Assembly: GCF_001667275.1 (NCBI RefSeq)
Contig: NZ_LZHV01000041.1
Span: 124,001-188,000, forward strand
Length of the DNA stretch: 64,000 nt
Source of the DNA: Mycobacterium sp. ACS4054
Lineage (GTDB): Bacteria; Actinomycetota; Actinomycetes; Mycobacteriales; Mycobacteriaceae
Direction of reading: 5' to 3'
Each line of letters begins with the position of its first letter. The stretch's first letter is position 1. Under the pieces are notes generated by a model, which saw only the letters and a list, made by a program, of their open reading frames with translations, was not told the origin of the DNA and made no database searches. This document shows, one piece after another, positions 41,481 to 50,407 of this stretch. The position numbers and the translations under genes were made by a program.

Positions 41481-42293
41481 CTATCTGGCCGCCCGCGCGC
41501 GGCGGAGATCGAGGATCACTTGGAAGATCAAGACCAGTACGGCAACGCCCATCAACAACGTCGACAGCGCGTAGGCGCCGTACTCCACGCCGCGGTTGTA
41601 CCGGTCCGAGACGAGCAACGTCAGCGTCTGTGACTTACCCGGAAGGTTCGACGACACGATGATGACGGCGCCGTATTCGCCGAGGGTGCGGGCGATGGTC
41701 AACACGATGCCGTAGGTCAGACCCCACCGGATGGAGGGCAGGGTGATCCGCCAAAAGGTCTGCCACCACCCCGATCCCAGGGTTGCGGCCGCCTCTTCCT
41801 GGTCGGTGCCCAATTCGTGCAGCACCGGTTCCACTTCGCGCACCACGAACGGCAGCGTCACGAAGATGCTGGCGAGCACTATGCCGGGGAACCCGAAGAT
41901 AATCTTGAACCCGAGGTCGCGTTCGACGAAGCCGAACGCACCGGCCGCCCCCCACAACAGGATCAGGGCGACGCCCACGACGACGGGCGACACCGCGAAG
42001 GGCAGGTCGATAACGGCCTGCAGCACGCCCTTGCCGCGGAACCGGTTGCGGGCCAACACCAACGCGGTGGGTATGCCGAACACCACGTTCAGCGGCACCA
42101 CGATGGCGACCACCAACAGGGTCACGTTCAGCGCCGAGATGGCCGCGGGCGTGCTCACCCAGTCGAAGAACTGGCCGAAGCCCGGCCGGAATGTCCGCCA
42201 CAGGATCAAGCTGACGGGGACGACCAGCAGCACGAAAATGTATGCGAGCGCGACGAATCGGATCAGGTACCGAACTCGTGAGGACGAAGTCAC
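41481..42293 (-). CDS. cysW: Sulfate ABC transporter permease CysW
   Basis: A 270-residue inner-membrane permease with about six transmembrane segments. The cytoplasmic EAA-type loop that contacts the ATPase is visible as EAAATLGSGWWQTFWRITLP near residue 165. The start is GTG at 42293, overlapping the cysT stop (GTGA). It forms the translocation channel with CysT. Confidence 0.94.
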   Translation of the reverse strand: MTSSSRVRYLIRFVALAYIFVLLVVPVSLILWRTFRPGFGQFFDWVSTPAAISALNVTLLVVAIVVPLNVVFGIPTALVLARNRFRGKGVLQAVIDLPFAVSPVVVGVALILLWGAAGAFGFVERDLGFKIIFGFPGIVLASIFVTLPFVVREVEPVLHELGTDQEEAAATLGSGWWQTFWRITLPSIRWGLTYGIVLTIARTLGEYGAVIIVSSNLPGKSQTLTLLVSDRYNRGVEYGAYALSTLLMGVAVLVLIFQVILDLRRARAAR

Positions 42294-43174
42294 GGAGCCA
42301 GCTCCTCACGCTTGGCCGCTCGCCCGCCGACGAGGCGCAGGATGAACAGCACGACGAAGGATATAGACAGGAGCACGATCGAGATGGCGGCGGCGCCGGT
42401 GCGGTCGTCGTTCTCGATCAGCGTCCGTATCCACTGCGACGAGACTTCCGTCTTGCCGGGGACCGCGCCGCCGATCAGCACCACCGACCCGAACTCCCCG
42501 ATCGCCCGCGAGAAGGCCAGGCCGGCACCGGACAACAGCGCCGGGGTCAGCGACGGCAACACGACGGAGGTGAAGATCTTCGGCCCGCTGGCCCCCAGCG
42601 ACGCCGCCGCCTCTTCGGTTTCCCGATCGATCTCCAGCAGCACCGGCTGCACCGCCCGCACGACGAACGGCAGCGTGACGAACGCCAGCGCCACCGCCAC
42701 GCCCCATGCCGTGTGCTGCAAATGCAGACCCACCGGGCTGTTGTTGCCGTAGAGGGCCAGCATCACCAGGCTGGCGACGATGGTGGGCAGCGCGAAGGGC
42801 AGATCGATGATGGCGTCGACGAGGCGCTTGCCGACGAAGTCGTCGCGCACCAGCACCCAGGCGATCACCAGACCGAAGACCAGGTTGAGCAGGGTGACCC
42901 CGGCCGAGATGGTCAGCGTCACCCGGAACGACTCCACCGCCGCATTCGACGTGACCGCGAGCCAGAAGGCATGCCACCCGCCCCCGGCCGCCTGCCAGGC
43001 GATGGCCGCCAGCGGCAGCAGCACGATCACCGAAAGCCACAGTGTCGCCATGCCCACCCGCAGCGACGTGGTGCCCGAACGCCGCGCCCTCGTCGGCCGC
43101 CGCGGGACGTCACCGGACGGGGGCCCCAGCTCCGGCCGAATCGCCTGCGGGTCCGGTGTGATCGCGGCCGTCAT
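42290..43174 (-). CDS. cysT: Sulfate ABC transporter permease CysT
   Basis: A 294-residue permease with six predicted membrane segments after a basic Pro-rich N-terminal tail of about 40 residues. The ATPase-coupling loop reads EEAAASLGASGPKIFTSVVL near 195. ATG at 43174 overlaps the subI stop by four bases (ATGA). A longer frame in this register runs back into subI and is not used. Confidence 0.94.
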   Translation of the reverse strand: MTAAITPDPQAIRPELGPPSGDVPRRPTRARRSGTTSLRVGMATLWLSVIVLLPLAAIAWQAAGGGWHAFWLAVTSNAAVESFRVTLTISAGVTLLNLVFGLVIAWVLVRDDFVGKRLVDAIIDLPFALPTIVASLVMLALYGNNSPVGLHLQHTAWGVAVALAFVTLPFVVRAVQPVLLEIDRETEEAAASLGASGPKIFTSVVLPSLTPALLSGAGLAFSRAIGEFGSVVLIGGAVPGKTEVSSQWIRTLIENDDRTGAAAISIVLLSISFVVLFILRLVGGRAAKREELAP

Positions 43175-44208
43175 CCGGTGGCCTGGGTGTAGATCTTGGT
43201 GATGCTGCCGGTGCTCTTGTCGAACAGCTGCGGGTCCACCGGCGTCCAACCACCGAGATCGGCGATCGTCCACAGTTTCGCCGGCGCCGGGAACTGGTCG
43301 CGGAATTCGGCGGCGACGGCCGGATCGACGGGCCGAAAGCCCGCCTGCGCCCACACTTTCTGCGCCGCTGCCGTGTACTGGAAGTTCTTGAAGGCGACCG
43401 CGGCGTCCAGGTGCGGGCTGGTGGTCACCACCGCCACCGGGTTCTCGATCTTGAACGTCTGCGGTGGGTTGACGTGCTCGACCGGCTTGCCGGCGCGCTC
43501 GGTGGCGATCGCCTCGTTCTCGTAACTGATCAACACATCGCCGCTGCCCTGGACGAAAACATCGGTCGCCTCCCTTCCCGATCCGGGCCGCAGCTTGACG
43601 TGCTCGTGGACCAGCTTGCTGATGAAGCTGACGCCGGCCGCAGCGTTGGCGCCACCCTCGCTCTTGACGGCGTACGGCGCCAACAGATTCCACTTGGCCG
43701 ACCCCGAGCTCAGCGGACTGGGGGTGATGACCTCCACGCCCGGGCGCAGCAGGTCGTCCCAATCCCTGATGTTCTTCGGGTTGCCCTTACGCACCACCAG
43801 GGTCACCACCGAGCCGAACGGAATTCCCTTGGTGGCGTCCGTATTCCAGTCCTTGGAGACCTTGCCGGCCTTCACCAACCGGGTGATGTCCGGTTCGACC
43901 GAGAAGTTCACGACGTCGGCCGGCTTGCCGTCGACGACGCCGCGCGACTGATCGCCGGAGGCGCCGTACGACGTGACCACCTGCACGCTCTTGCCCTCCT
44001 CGGCGGCATTGAACGCCGGGATCACCTTGCTCCAGCCGGGTTCGGGGACCGAATAGGCGACCAGGGTGATGCTGGTGTGCGCGTTGTTCGGGCCGCTCCC
44101 GCCCACGACGTCACTGGCCCCGCCGCTACATCCCGCGAGGAGGGTGACGACGAGTCCAAGCGCGGCGACCGGCCGCCAGCGCGGCGTGCCGGCGATGTCG
44201 TTGAGCAT
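43171..44208 (-). CDS. subI: Sulfate-binding lipoprotein SubI
   Basis: A 345-residue periplasmic-type sulfate-binding protein anchored as a lipoprotein. The signal peptide ends in the lipobox LLAGC at about residue 28. Family segments include LVAYSVPEPGWSKVIPAF and the ligand-site region VVTSYGASGDQSRGV. ATG at 44208 is chosen because it begins the signal peptide and follows GGAAGG. The long upstream extension of the frame is leader RNA. First gene of the sulfate permease operon. Confidence 0.94.
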   Translation of the reverse strand: MLNDIAGTPRWRPVAALGLVVTLLAGCSGGASDVVGGSGPNNAHTSITLVAYSVPEPGWSKVIPAFNAAEEGKSVQVVTSYGASGDQSRGVVDGKPADVVNFSVEPDITRLVKAGKVSKDWNTDATKGIPFGSVVTLVVRKGNPKNIRDWDDLLRPGVEVITPSPLSSGSAKWNLLAPYAVKSEGGANAAAGVSFISKLVHEHVKLRPGSGREATDVFVQGSGDVLISYENEAIATERAGKPVEHVNPPQTFKIENPVAVVTTSPHLDAAVAFKNFQYTAAAQKVWAQAGFRPVDPAVAAEFRDQFPAPAKLWTIADLGGWTPVDPQLFDKSTGSITKIYTQATG

Positions 44209-44321
44209 TCGGGCCTTCCGGTACGGGGGACTTAGCAGATGTCGATCCCGATGCTGCGGAAAGGCGCCATAACCGACGGGAGAGCTCACGAACCCCATAC
44301 CAGACCGCACACGGGTTGCAG

Positions 44322-44378
44322 TCAGCGACAACAGTGCACGAAGACATGGCGCTTCACCGCACCCGATGTCATATGCAT
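44322..44378 (-). CDS. Candidate leaderless Cys-codon leader peptide of the subI operon
   Basis: ATG at 44378 opens an 18-residue frame ending HVFVHCCR, with tandem TGT codons just before the stop. A TAGGCT hexamer on this strand (44386-44391) leaves 7 nt before the ATG, as expected for leaderless transcription. Its stop is 113 nt from the subI start, almost the same as the 109 nt at nirA. Downstream, the minus-strand copy of 44257-44264 (CCTTTCCG) can pair with the subI ribosome site CGGAAGG (44214-44220) with one bulge. It has fewer Cys codons than the nirA leader, so confidence is lower. Confidence 0.55.
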   Translation of the reverse strand: MHMTSGAVKRHVFVHCCR

Positions 44379-44405
44379 GGCGGGAAGCCTAACAGGAATC
44401 GGCAG

Positions 44406-44423
44406 GCCCGCCACCGAGCGGGC
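44406..44423 (-). terminator. Hairpin between small membrane-protein genes and subI
   Basis: GCCCGC (44406-44411) and GCGGGC (44418-44423) flank a 6-nt loop, 10 bp beyond the stop of the 25-residue ORF in the transcribed direction. It would insulate the subI promoter. Confidence 0.45.
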
Positions 44424-44432
44424 AACCCACGC

Positions 44433-44510
44433 TCAGTGCGTCAACCACCATGCGACGATCACCAGGACCACCAGCGCGACCAGAATCAACGTCACGTGTG
44501 ACCGAGGCAT
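44433..44510 (-). CDS. Candidate 25-residue single-span membrane peptide
   Basis: ATG at 44510 begins 5 bp after the stop of the upstream membrane-protein gene. The frame encodes five polar residues (MPRSH), a run of hydrophobic residues from 6 to 23, and TH at the end. The composition is that of a single transmembrane helix. No strong ribosome site is visible, so translation would rely on re-initiation. I know of no named family. Confidence 0.4.
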   Translation of the reverse strand: MPRSHVTLILVALVVLVIVAWWLTH

Positions 44511-44515
44511 GCGAA

Positions 44516-44710
44516 TTACCCGGGCGCCGCGTCGGCGTGGCGGGCGCGGCGCATCAGGGCGATGCCCTTGCCGAGCAGGCCATCGAGCAGTCCCGCCGTG
44601 ACGGCGGCCACCACCAGCACGACCGGCATCACCACCATGGCCTGCAAGACGAACGCGAGCCCGGAAAGCCACAGCTCGTTGCCGTCCCACCAATTGAGGA
44701 ATGCGGTCAC
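44516..44710 (-). CDS. Small membrane protein (Rv2401A-like), 64 residues
   Basis: GTG at 44710 opens a 64-residue frame. The residues from about 15 to 45 are strongly hydrophobic (LSGLAFVLQAMVVMPVVLVV), followed by a basic tail with MRRARH. The place before subI matches the small membrane protein Rv2401A of M. tuberculosis as I recall the gene order. Function unknown. Confidence 0.6.
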   Translation of the reverse strand: MTAFLNWWDGNELWLSGLAFVLQAMVVMPVVLVVAAVTAGLLDGLLGKGIALMRRARHADAAPG

Positions 44711-44764
44711 GGGGCTCACCCTATTCGGCCCTGCAGCGGAAAACCAATGTGCCAAGATCGGCGC

Positions 44765-46000
44765 ATGTCTGCCCCCTCGTCCGCGCCCGAGGCGACGGCC
44801 TGCCTGATCGCCGGCGGTGGCCCGGCCGGCATGGTGCTGGGCCTGCTGCTGGCCCGCGCCCGCGTCGACGTCACGGTGATGGAAAAACACGCCGACTTCC
44901 TGCGCGACTTTCGCGGGGACACCGTGCACGCGAGCACGCTGCGCCTGCTCGACGAGCTGGGGTTGGGCGCCCGGTTCGCGGAGATTCCCCATCGCCTGAT
45001 CGACACCGTCCGCATGGAGATACAGAACCAACCGGTGGCGCTCGACCTGACCCGCCTTCCGGGCGCGCACAAGCACATCGCCCTGGTGCCGCAATGGGAC
45101 TTTTTGGAGCTGGTGGCCAGCGCCGCCGAGGCCGAGCCGAGCTTCCGGCTGCTGCGCTGCACCGAGGTGATCGGCGTGCTGCGGGACGGGGATCGCGTCG
45201 TCGGCGTCACCTATCGCGACCAGGCCGACGAGGTCAAAAGCATGCGCGCCGAGCTGACGGTGGCCTGCGACGGTCGCTCGTCCACGGTGCGTTCGGCGCT
45301 GGGCACCCAACCGCACAGCTTCGGCGCGCCGATGGACGTTTGGTGGTTCCGGTTGCCCCGCCACCCCGACGATCCACCGGGGCTGGGCGGCGTGCTGCGG
45401 GCCGGACACGCGGTCATCGTGATCGATCGCGGCGATTACTTCCAGGTCGCCTACATCATCCCGAAGGGAACCGACGCGGATCTGCGGGCCGAGGGCATCG
45501 AGGCGCTGCACCGGGTGCTGGTCGGCATGGTGCCCTGGCTGGGTGACCGCGTGCAGGCGCTGACGTCCTTCGATGACGTGAAACTGCTTGACGTGCAATT
45601 GAATCGGCTTCCCCGCTGGTATGCCGACGGCGTCTTGCTGATCGGTGACGCCGCGCACGCGATGTCGCCCGTCGGCGGGATCGGGATCAACCTCGCGGTG
45701 GCCGACGCGGTGGCCGCCGCCCGCATCCTGGCCGGCGCGCTGCGCACGGGACGGGTGCCCACCTGGCGGCTGGCCCGGGTGCAGGCGCGCCGCTGGATGC
45801 CCACCGTGCTGCTGCAGGCCGCGCAACGGGGCATCCATGCCAACGTGATCGCCGCGGCGGTGGCCCGAAACGAGGACCGCGCGCCGGGGGCCGTGCGGCT
45901 GGTGAGCCGGTCCACACCGCTGCGGCGGCTGCTCGGCTACCTCGTCGCGATCGGGCCACTGCCGGAGCACGCCCCGCGGTTCGCCCGACGCCACGGGTGA
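44765..46000 (+). CDS. FAD-dependent monooxygenase/oxidoreductase
   Basis: A 411-residue flavoprotein of the aromatic-hydroxylase (PHBH-like) group. The dinucleotide motif is LIAGGGPAGMVLGLLLARA near residue 15, the mid-protein DG motif appears as VACDGRSSTVRSAL near 165, and the second FAD contact is LLIGDAAHAMSPVGGIGINL near 290. The C-terminus is short, without a third domain. ATG at 44765 is the first start that begins with the FAD fold; the gap to the divergent gene is 54 bp. Substrate unknown. It is not part of the M. tuberculosis backbone as I recall it. Confidence 0.82.
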   Translation: MSAPSSAPEATACLIAGGGPAGMVLGLLLARARVDVTVMEKHADFLRDFRGDTVHASTLRLLDELGLGARFAEIPHRLIDTVRMEIQNQPVALDLTRLPGAHKHIALVPQWDFLELVASAAEAEPSFRLLRCTEVIGVLRDGDRVVGVTYRDQADEVKSMRAELTVACDGRSSTVRSALGTQPHSFGAPMDVWWFRLPRHPDDPPGLGGVLRAGHAVIVIDRGDYFQVAYIIPKGTDADLRAEGIEALHRVLVGMVPWLGDRVQALTSFDDVKLLDVQLNRLPRWYADGVLLIGDAAHAMSPVGGIGINLAVADAVAAARILAGALRTGRVPTWRLARVQARRWMPTVLLQAAQRGIHANVIAAAVARNEDRAPGAVRLVSRSTPLRRLLGYLVAIGPLPEHAPRFARRHG

Positions 46001-46066
46001 CGGGAGAGTGACGCCACGTCGTCGAAAGAATGGACGCCGGGCCGCCCGACAGATGATGATGGCGGG

Positions 46067-48103
46067 ATGGTCCTGCACGCCCAGCCCGACGACCAGCCCG
46101 CCGACGCCATGCCCGAGGAAGCATTCGAGGCGGCGCCGGCAGCCATCGCGTCGCCCATCGACTTCAGCGCGCCGGCACCCCTGGCTTCCAGCGCGGCACT
46201 GCGGAACCCCTTTCCGCCCATCGCCGACTACGCCTTCCTGTCGGACTGGGAGACGACGTGCCTCATCTCCCCCGCCGGGTCCGTCGAATGGCTGTGCGTG
46301 CCGCGGCCGGACTCCCCCAGCGTCTTCGGCGCCATCCTGGACCGCAGCGCGGGTCATTTCCGGCTAGGGCCCTACGGCGTCTCGGTGCCCTCGGCGCGCC
46401 GCTACCTGCCCGGAAGCCTGATCATGGAGACCACGTGGCAGACCCACACCGGGTGGTTGATCGTGCGCGACGCGCTGGTCATGGGGCCGTGGCACGACAT
46501 CGAGCGCCGATCGCGGACGCACCGCCGCACCCCGATGGACTGGGACGCCGAGCACATCCTGCTGCGCACCGTGCGCTGCGTGAGCGGCACCGTCGAGCTG
46601 ATGATGAGCTGCGAACCCGCGTTCGACTACCACCGCGTGGGCGCCACCTGGGAATACTCGGCCAACGCGTACGGCGAGGCCGTCGCGCGGGCCACCAAAC
46701 AGCCCGACGCCCACCCGACCATGCGGCTCACCAGCAACCTGCGGATCGGGTTGGAGGGCCGCGAGGCGCGGGCACGCACCCGGATGAAGGAGGGCGACGA
46801 CGTGTTCGTCGCGCTGAGCTGGACCAAGCACCCCGCGCCGCAGACCTACGAAGAGGCCGCCGACAAGATGTGGCAGACCACCGAGTGCTGGCGGCAATGG
46901 ATCAACATCGGCAACTTCCCCGACCACCCGTGGCGCGCCTACCTGCAGCGCAGCGCGCTCACCCTGAAGGGGTTGACGTACTCGCCCACCGGCGCACTGC
47001 TGGCGGCCAGCACCACATCGCTTCCGGAAACCCCTCAGGGCGAACGCAATTGGGACTACCGCTACGCGTGGGTGCGCGACTCCACCTTCGCGTTGTGGGG
47101 GCTCTACACGCTCGGGCTGGACCGCGAGGCCGACGACTTCTTCGCGTTCATCGCCGACGTGTCGGGGGCCAACAGCAACGAGCGTCACCCGCTGCAGGTG
47201 ATGTACGGCGTGGGCGGCGAACGCAGCCTGGTCGAAGAGGAGCTGCATCACCTGTCCGGCTATGACCATGCCCGCCCGGTGCGCATCGGCAACGGCGCGT
47301 ACGACCAGGTGCAGCACGACATCTGGGGCTCCATCCTCGACTCGTTCTACCTGCACGCCAAGTCGCGCGAGCAGGTCCCCGAGACCCTATGGCCGGTGCT
47401 GAAGAAGCAGGTGGAAGAGGCGATCAAGCACTGGCGCGAGCCGGACCGGGGCATCTGGGAGGTCCGCGGCGAACCGCAGCACTTCACCTCGTCGAAGGTG
47501 ATGTGCTGGGTGGCGCTCGATCGCGGGGCCAAGCTGGCGGAGCGGCAGGGCGAGAAGAGCTACGCCCAGCAATGGCGGGCCATCGCCGAGGAGATCAAGG
47601 AAGACATCCTGCAACACGGCGTGGACTCCCGCGGGGTGTTCACCCAGCGCTACGGCAGCGATGCGCTGGACGCCTCGCTGCTGCTGGTGGTGCTGACCCG
47701 CTTCCTGCCGCCGGACGACCCGCGGGTGCGCAACACCGTGCTGGCCATCGCCAACGAACTCACCTCCGAGGGCCTGGTGCTGCGCTACCGCGTGGAGGAG
47801 ACCGACGACGGGCTGTCCGGCGAGGAGGGCACGTTCACGATCTGCTCGTTCTGGCTGGTGTCGGCCCTGGTGGAGATCGGCGAGGTGGCGCGCGCCAAGC
47901 GGTTGTGCGAGCGGCTGCTGTCGTACGCCAGCCCGTTGCACCTCTACGCCGAGGAGATCGAGCCGCGCACGGGCAGGCACCTGGGCAACTTCCCGCAGGC
48001 GTTCACCCACCTGGCGCTGATCAACGCGGTGGTGCACGTGATCCGCGCCGAGGAGGAGGCCGACGGCTCGGGGATGTTCCAGCCCGCCAACGCGCCGATG
48101 TAG
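46067..48103 (+). CDS. treH: GH15-family trehalase
   Basis: A 678-residue glycoside hydrolase family 15 enzyme. The M. tuberculosis counterpart (Rv2402) was shown to hydrolyse trehalose, and other family members are glucoamylase-like. The substrate-site motif NWDYRYAWVRDSTFALWGLY is near residue 328. A candidate catalytic Glu lies in GIWEVRGEPQHF near 463 and the second in GEEGTFTICSFW near 590. The first 45 residues are Ala/Pro-rich and weakly conserved, so an internal start is possible. It stands alone in orientation and ends before the lipoprotein trio. Confidence 0.9.
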   Translation: MVLHAQPDDQPADAMPEEAFEAAPAAIASPIDFSAPAPLASSAALRNPFPPIADYAFLSDWETTCLISPAGSVEWLCVPRPDSPSVFGAILDRSAGHFRLGPYGVSVPSARRYLPGSLIMETTWQTHTGWLIVRDALVMGPWHDIERRSRTHRRTPMDWDAEHILLRTVRCVSGTVELMMSCEPAFDYHRVGATWEYSANAYGEAVARATKQPDAHPTMRLTSNLRIGLEGREARARTRMKEGDDVFVALSWTKHPAPQTYEEAADKMWQTTECWRQWINIGNFPDHPWRAYLQRSALTLKGLTYSPTGALLAASTTSLPETPQGERNWDYRYAWVRDSTFALWGLYTLGLDREADDFFAFIADVSGANSNERHPLQVMYGVGGERSLVEEELHHLSGYDHARPVRIGNGAYDQVQHDIWGSILDSFYLHAKSREQVPETLWPVLKKQVEEAIKHWREPDRGIWEVRGEPQHFTSSKVMCWVALDRGAKLAERQGEKSYAQQWRAIAEEIKEDILQHGVDSRGVFTQRYGSDALDASLLLVVLTRFLPPDDPRVRNTVLAIANELTSEGLVLRYRVEETDDGLSGEEGTFTICSFWLVSALVEIGEVARAKRLCERLLSYASPLHLYAEEIEPRTGRHLGNFPQAFTHLALINAVVHVIRAEEEADGSGMFQPANAPM

Positions 48104-48131
48104 CAGCGGCGCTAAGTCAGCCGGCGCCGCG

Positions 48132-48875
48132 TCAGCTGCGGGCGCTGAGTTTGTCCATCAGCGCGTGGGTGAGGTCGATGGCGGTGGTGTTGATGTCACC
48201 GTTGCCCTGATCCGCTGGACCATAAATGGGAATGAAGTCGACCGTCATCTCCACCACGTACGGCCCCTTGACGCCAAGGGCCCGGGCCGTGGGGATGGCG
48301 TTCAAAACCGAGTGTGGGCCGGACCCCCTCGAAACCGTCGCCGCCACAACCGAACCTGCGACGCGCACGTCGGAGATGGCGTCTAAACCGTAGACATCGA
48401 CAGGCTTGACGGTCATCGTGGTTCCGTCGCACTTCTGCCACTGCGCGGCGAACCTGGCGAATAACGCGGCGGCGTCCGCATCCGACCGCAACGCGACGAC
48501 ACCTTCCTCGACGCTGTCGATCTTCACCGAATCGCCTTTGTGTACCCACATTTCGGCGGCGGTTTGTTGTATCGGCGCCGCGCCATACGGGCCCCGCTGC
48601 ATCCAATGGACGACGCCGATGCAGTCTGCGGGTCGCGCGTCATCCCACGCGCTTCCCAGTTTGTCGGCGCCCCCAAAGTCCGAGTAACGCGGGTAGGGCT
48701 GGAACGGCTGGCCGACCAGTTTCGCCAGCGCGGTGCCGTCGAACAAGGCCCGTTTGATGGCTGGCACGTGCCCCGCGTTCGGTGCCAGAACTGCTGTGCC
48801 GGAGGTGGTTTCGGTGCAACCGCTGGCCAGCAGCGCCGCGATCACAACGGCCGAGCCGCGCCAGCGGTTCTTCAC
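48132..48875 (-). CDS. Lipoprotein with PknH-type sensor domain (copy 1, LppR/LppH-like)
   Basis: A 247-residue lipoprotein from GTG at 48875. The signal peptide ends LLASGC. The extracellular domain has the two conserved Cys of the PknH-sensor family, in CIGVVHWMQRG near 105 and WQKCDGTTMTV near 155, expected to form a disulfide. It is the last of three tandem copies. The family is thought to bind extracytoplasmic ligands, and no kinase domain is attached. The nearest M. tuberculosis gene at this place is lppR. Confidence 0.8.
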   Translation of the reverse strand: MKNRWRGSAVVIAALLASGCTETTSGTAVLAPNAGHVPAIKRALFDGTALAKLVGQPFQPYPRYSDFGGADKLGSAWDDARPADCIGVVHWMQRGPYGAAPIQQTAAEMWVHKGDSVKIDSVEEGVVALRSDADAAALFARFAAQWQKCDGTTMTVKPVDVYGLDAISDVRVAGSVVAATVSRGSGPHSVLNAIPTARALGVKGPYVVEMTVDFIPIYGPADQGNGDINTTAIDLTHALMDKLSARS

Positions 48876-48897
48876 TTCGTACCTGCTCTTCCCGGCG

Positions 48898-49677
48898 TCA
48901 GCTCAGCGCGCTGACCTTGTCCATCATCGCGTGCGCGAGGTCGATGGCACTGCGGTGCACGTCGCCGGACCCCTCGTCCGACGAGCGCGTCGAGTTGAAG
49001 AACGCCACTTCGACCTCGACGAGGCAGTTCCCCCGCAGGCCGATGGCGCGCGCTTCGGGCCTGGGCCCGCTCGACGGTAGGCCCGGCAGCTGGGTGTCTA
49101 TCGAAATGGTCGCGGCCAGAACGGATTCGGAGACCCGAACTTCGGAAATGGTGTCCGACAAGACGATCGAGGGCCGGTCGATGATGATGCTGGGGCGACC
49201 GATCGTCACGGTGGTGCCGTCGCAGTCGCGCCACTGCTGCGCGAACTGTCCGAACAGCGCGGCGGCCCCCGCGGCGCTGGAGAGCGCCACCACCCCTTCG
49301 GCGACGCTGATCACCTTCGCCGGCCCGCGCTGATTCCACCACGTCTCCCGCGCCGCATTCTTGACGTCGCCGGATCGGTAGGCGTCCTGCACCATCATCG
49401 ACGTGACGCCGACGCAGTTGGCGGGCGAGACCGCGCCGAAGGCCGGCGGCAGCACCTCGGGCCCGCCGAACCGCGCCGGAAGTTCGTTCTTGCTGCCGAA
49501 GGACTGGCCTAGCAGCTTCGACAAGTCCGCGTCGTCGAGGAGCACCTTCTTCACCGGTTGCCCGGTGACCGGGTGGGGCTTCAGATTCGGCGCGGGCCGC
49601 GCGGTGCCGGCAACGGTGCAGCCGGTGGCCAGCGCCACGACCGACAGGCAGCTGAGGACGATGCGGCCGACCCTCAT
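48898..49677 (-). CDS. Lipoprotein with PknH-type sensor domain (copy 2)
   Basis: A 259-residue lipoprotein from ATG at 49677, which shares a base with the stop of the upstream copy (TGATG). Signal peptide ends VALATGC. The Cys pair is in NCVGVTSMMVQDAYRSG near 110 and WRDCDGTTVTIG near 160. It diverges strongly from copies 1 and 3 outside these motifs, so the triplication is old. Confidence 0.8.
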   Translation of the reverse strand: MRVGRIVLSCLSVVALATGCTVAGTARPAPNLKPHPVTGQPVKKVLLDDADLSKLLGQSFGSKNELPARFGGPEVLPPAFGAVSPANCVGVTSMMVQDAYRSGDVKNAARETWWNQRGPAKVISVAEGVVALSSAAGAAALFGQFAQQWRDCDGTTVTIGRPSIIIDRPSIVLSDTISEVRVSESVLAATISIDTQLPGLPSSGPRPEARAIGLRGNCLVEVEVAFFNSTRSSDEGSGDVHRSAIDLAHAMMDKVSALS

Positions 49678-50405
49678 CAGTTCGTGCTCGAGACTTTGCG
49701 CAACATCGCCTGCACGATATCGACGGCCCTGGTCCCGGCCTGGGCGCGCGGGCCGACGGCGACCTTGACGTCAGCGATGACATCGCCCCGGACGCCGATC
49801 GCCCGCTCGTCCGGGCTCGGTGGGGTGTGATGGTTGTCCCACGCCATGACGGTCGCGGAAACTATCGGCCCGTCGACTCGGACGTCGGTCACCTTCGAGT
49901 ACAACTCGGTGTCGCTCCTGTCGTGCGTGTACATGGTGACCGTGGTGCCCGCGCAATGCTGCCATTGCTGCGCGAACGACGCGAAGAGGCGTTGCGCGTC
50001 GGCGGTCGACCCGAGCTCGATCGCGGCTGCCGTTGCACTGGACACCTGCACCCCGGAGTCGTAATTCCAGTAGTCCTGCGTCGCAGCCCGGCGGACCGGG
50101 CCGTTCTCGTAGACGATGCGCATCGCCGGGTCGACGACCCCGAGGCATTCGATCGGCGTTGCGCCACCGGCGTCGCGAATTCCGTTGGGCAGCACGTCGA
50201 TACCGCCCACCTCCGGCGGACGGTGGGGCGGCAGCTCATTGCCGACGGCGGTGGCGACCTCGGTGCCCTCCGGCAGGACCTGTTCCAGCGGCGCCCCGGC
50301 GCCGCCCAGGCGGCCGGTGCTCGCGGGGGTGCCGGCCACGGTCGTGACGCATCCGGTGCCGAGCAGGCTGATACCGACCAACGTCACGGCTCGCATCAGG
50401 ATCAC
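49677..50405 (-). CDS. Lipoprotein with PknH-type sensor domain (copy 3)
   Basis: A 242-residue protein if read from GTG at 50405; an ATG at 50396 gives 239 and a neater signal peptide. Lipobox LLGTGC. The Cys pair is in ECLGVVDPAMRIVYENG near 95 and WQHCAGTTVTMYTH near 148. It starts 2 bp after the lepA stop, so the three lipoprotein genes may be read through from lepA. Confidence 0.8.
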   Translation of the reverse strand: MILMRAVTLVGISLLGTGCVTTVAGTPASTGRLGGAGAPLEQVLPEGTEVATAVGNELPPHRPPEVGGIDVLPNGIRDAGGATPIECLGVVDPAMRIVYENGPVRRAATQDYWNYDSGVQVSSATAAAIELGSTADAQRLFASFAQQWQHCAGTTVTMYTHDRSDTELYSKVTDVRVDGPIVSATVMAWDNHHTPPSPDERAIGVRGDVIADVKVAVGPRAQAGTRAVDIVQAMLRKVSSTN

Positions 50406-50407
50406 GG

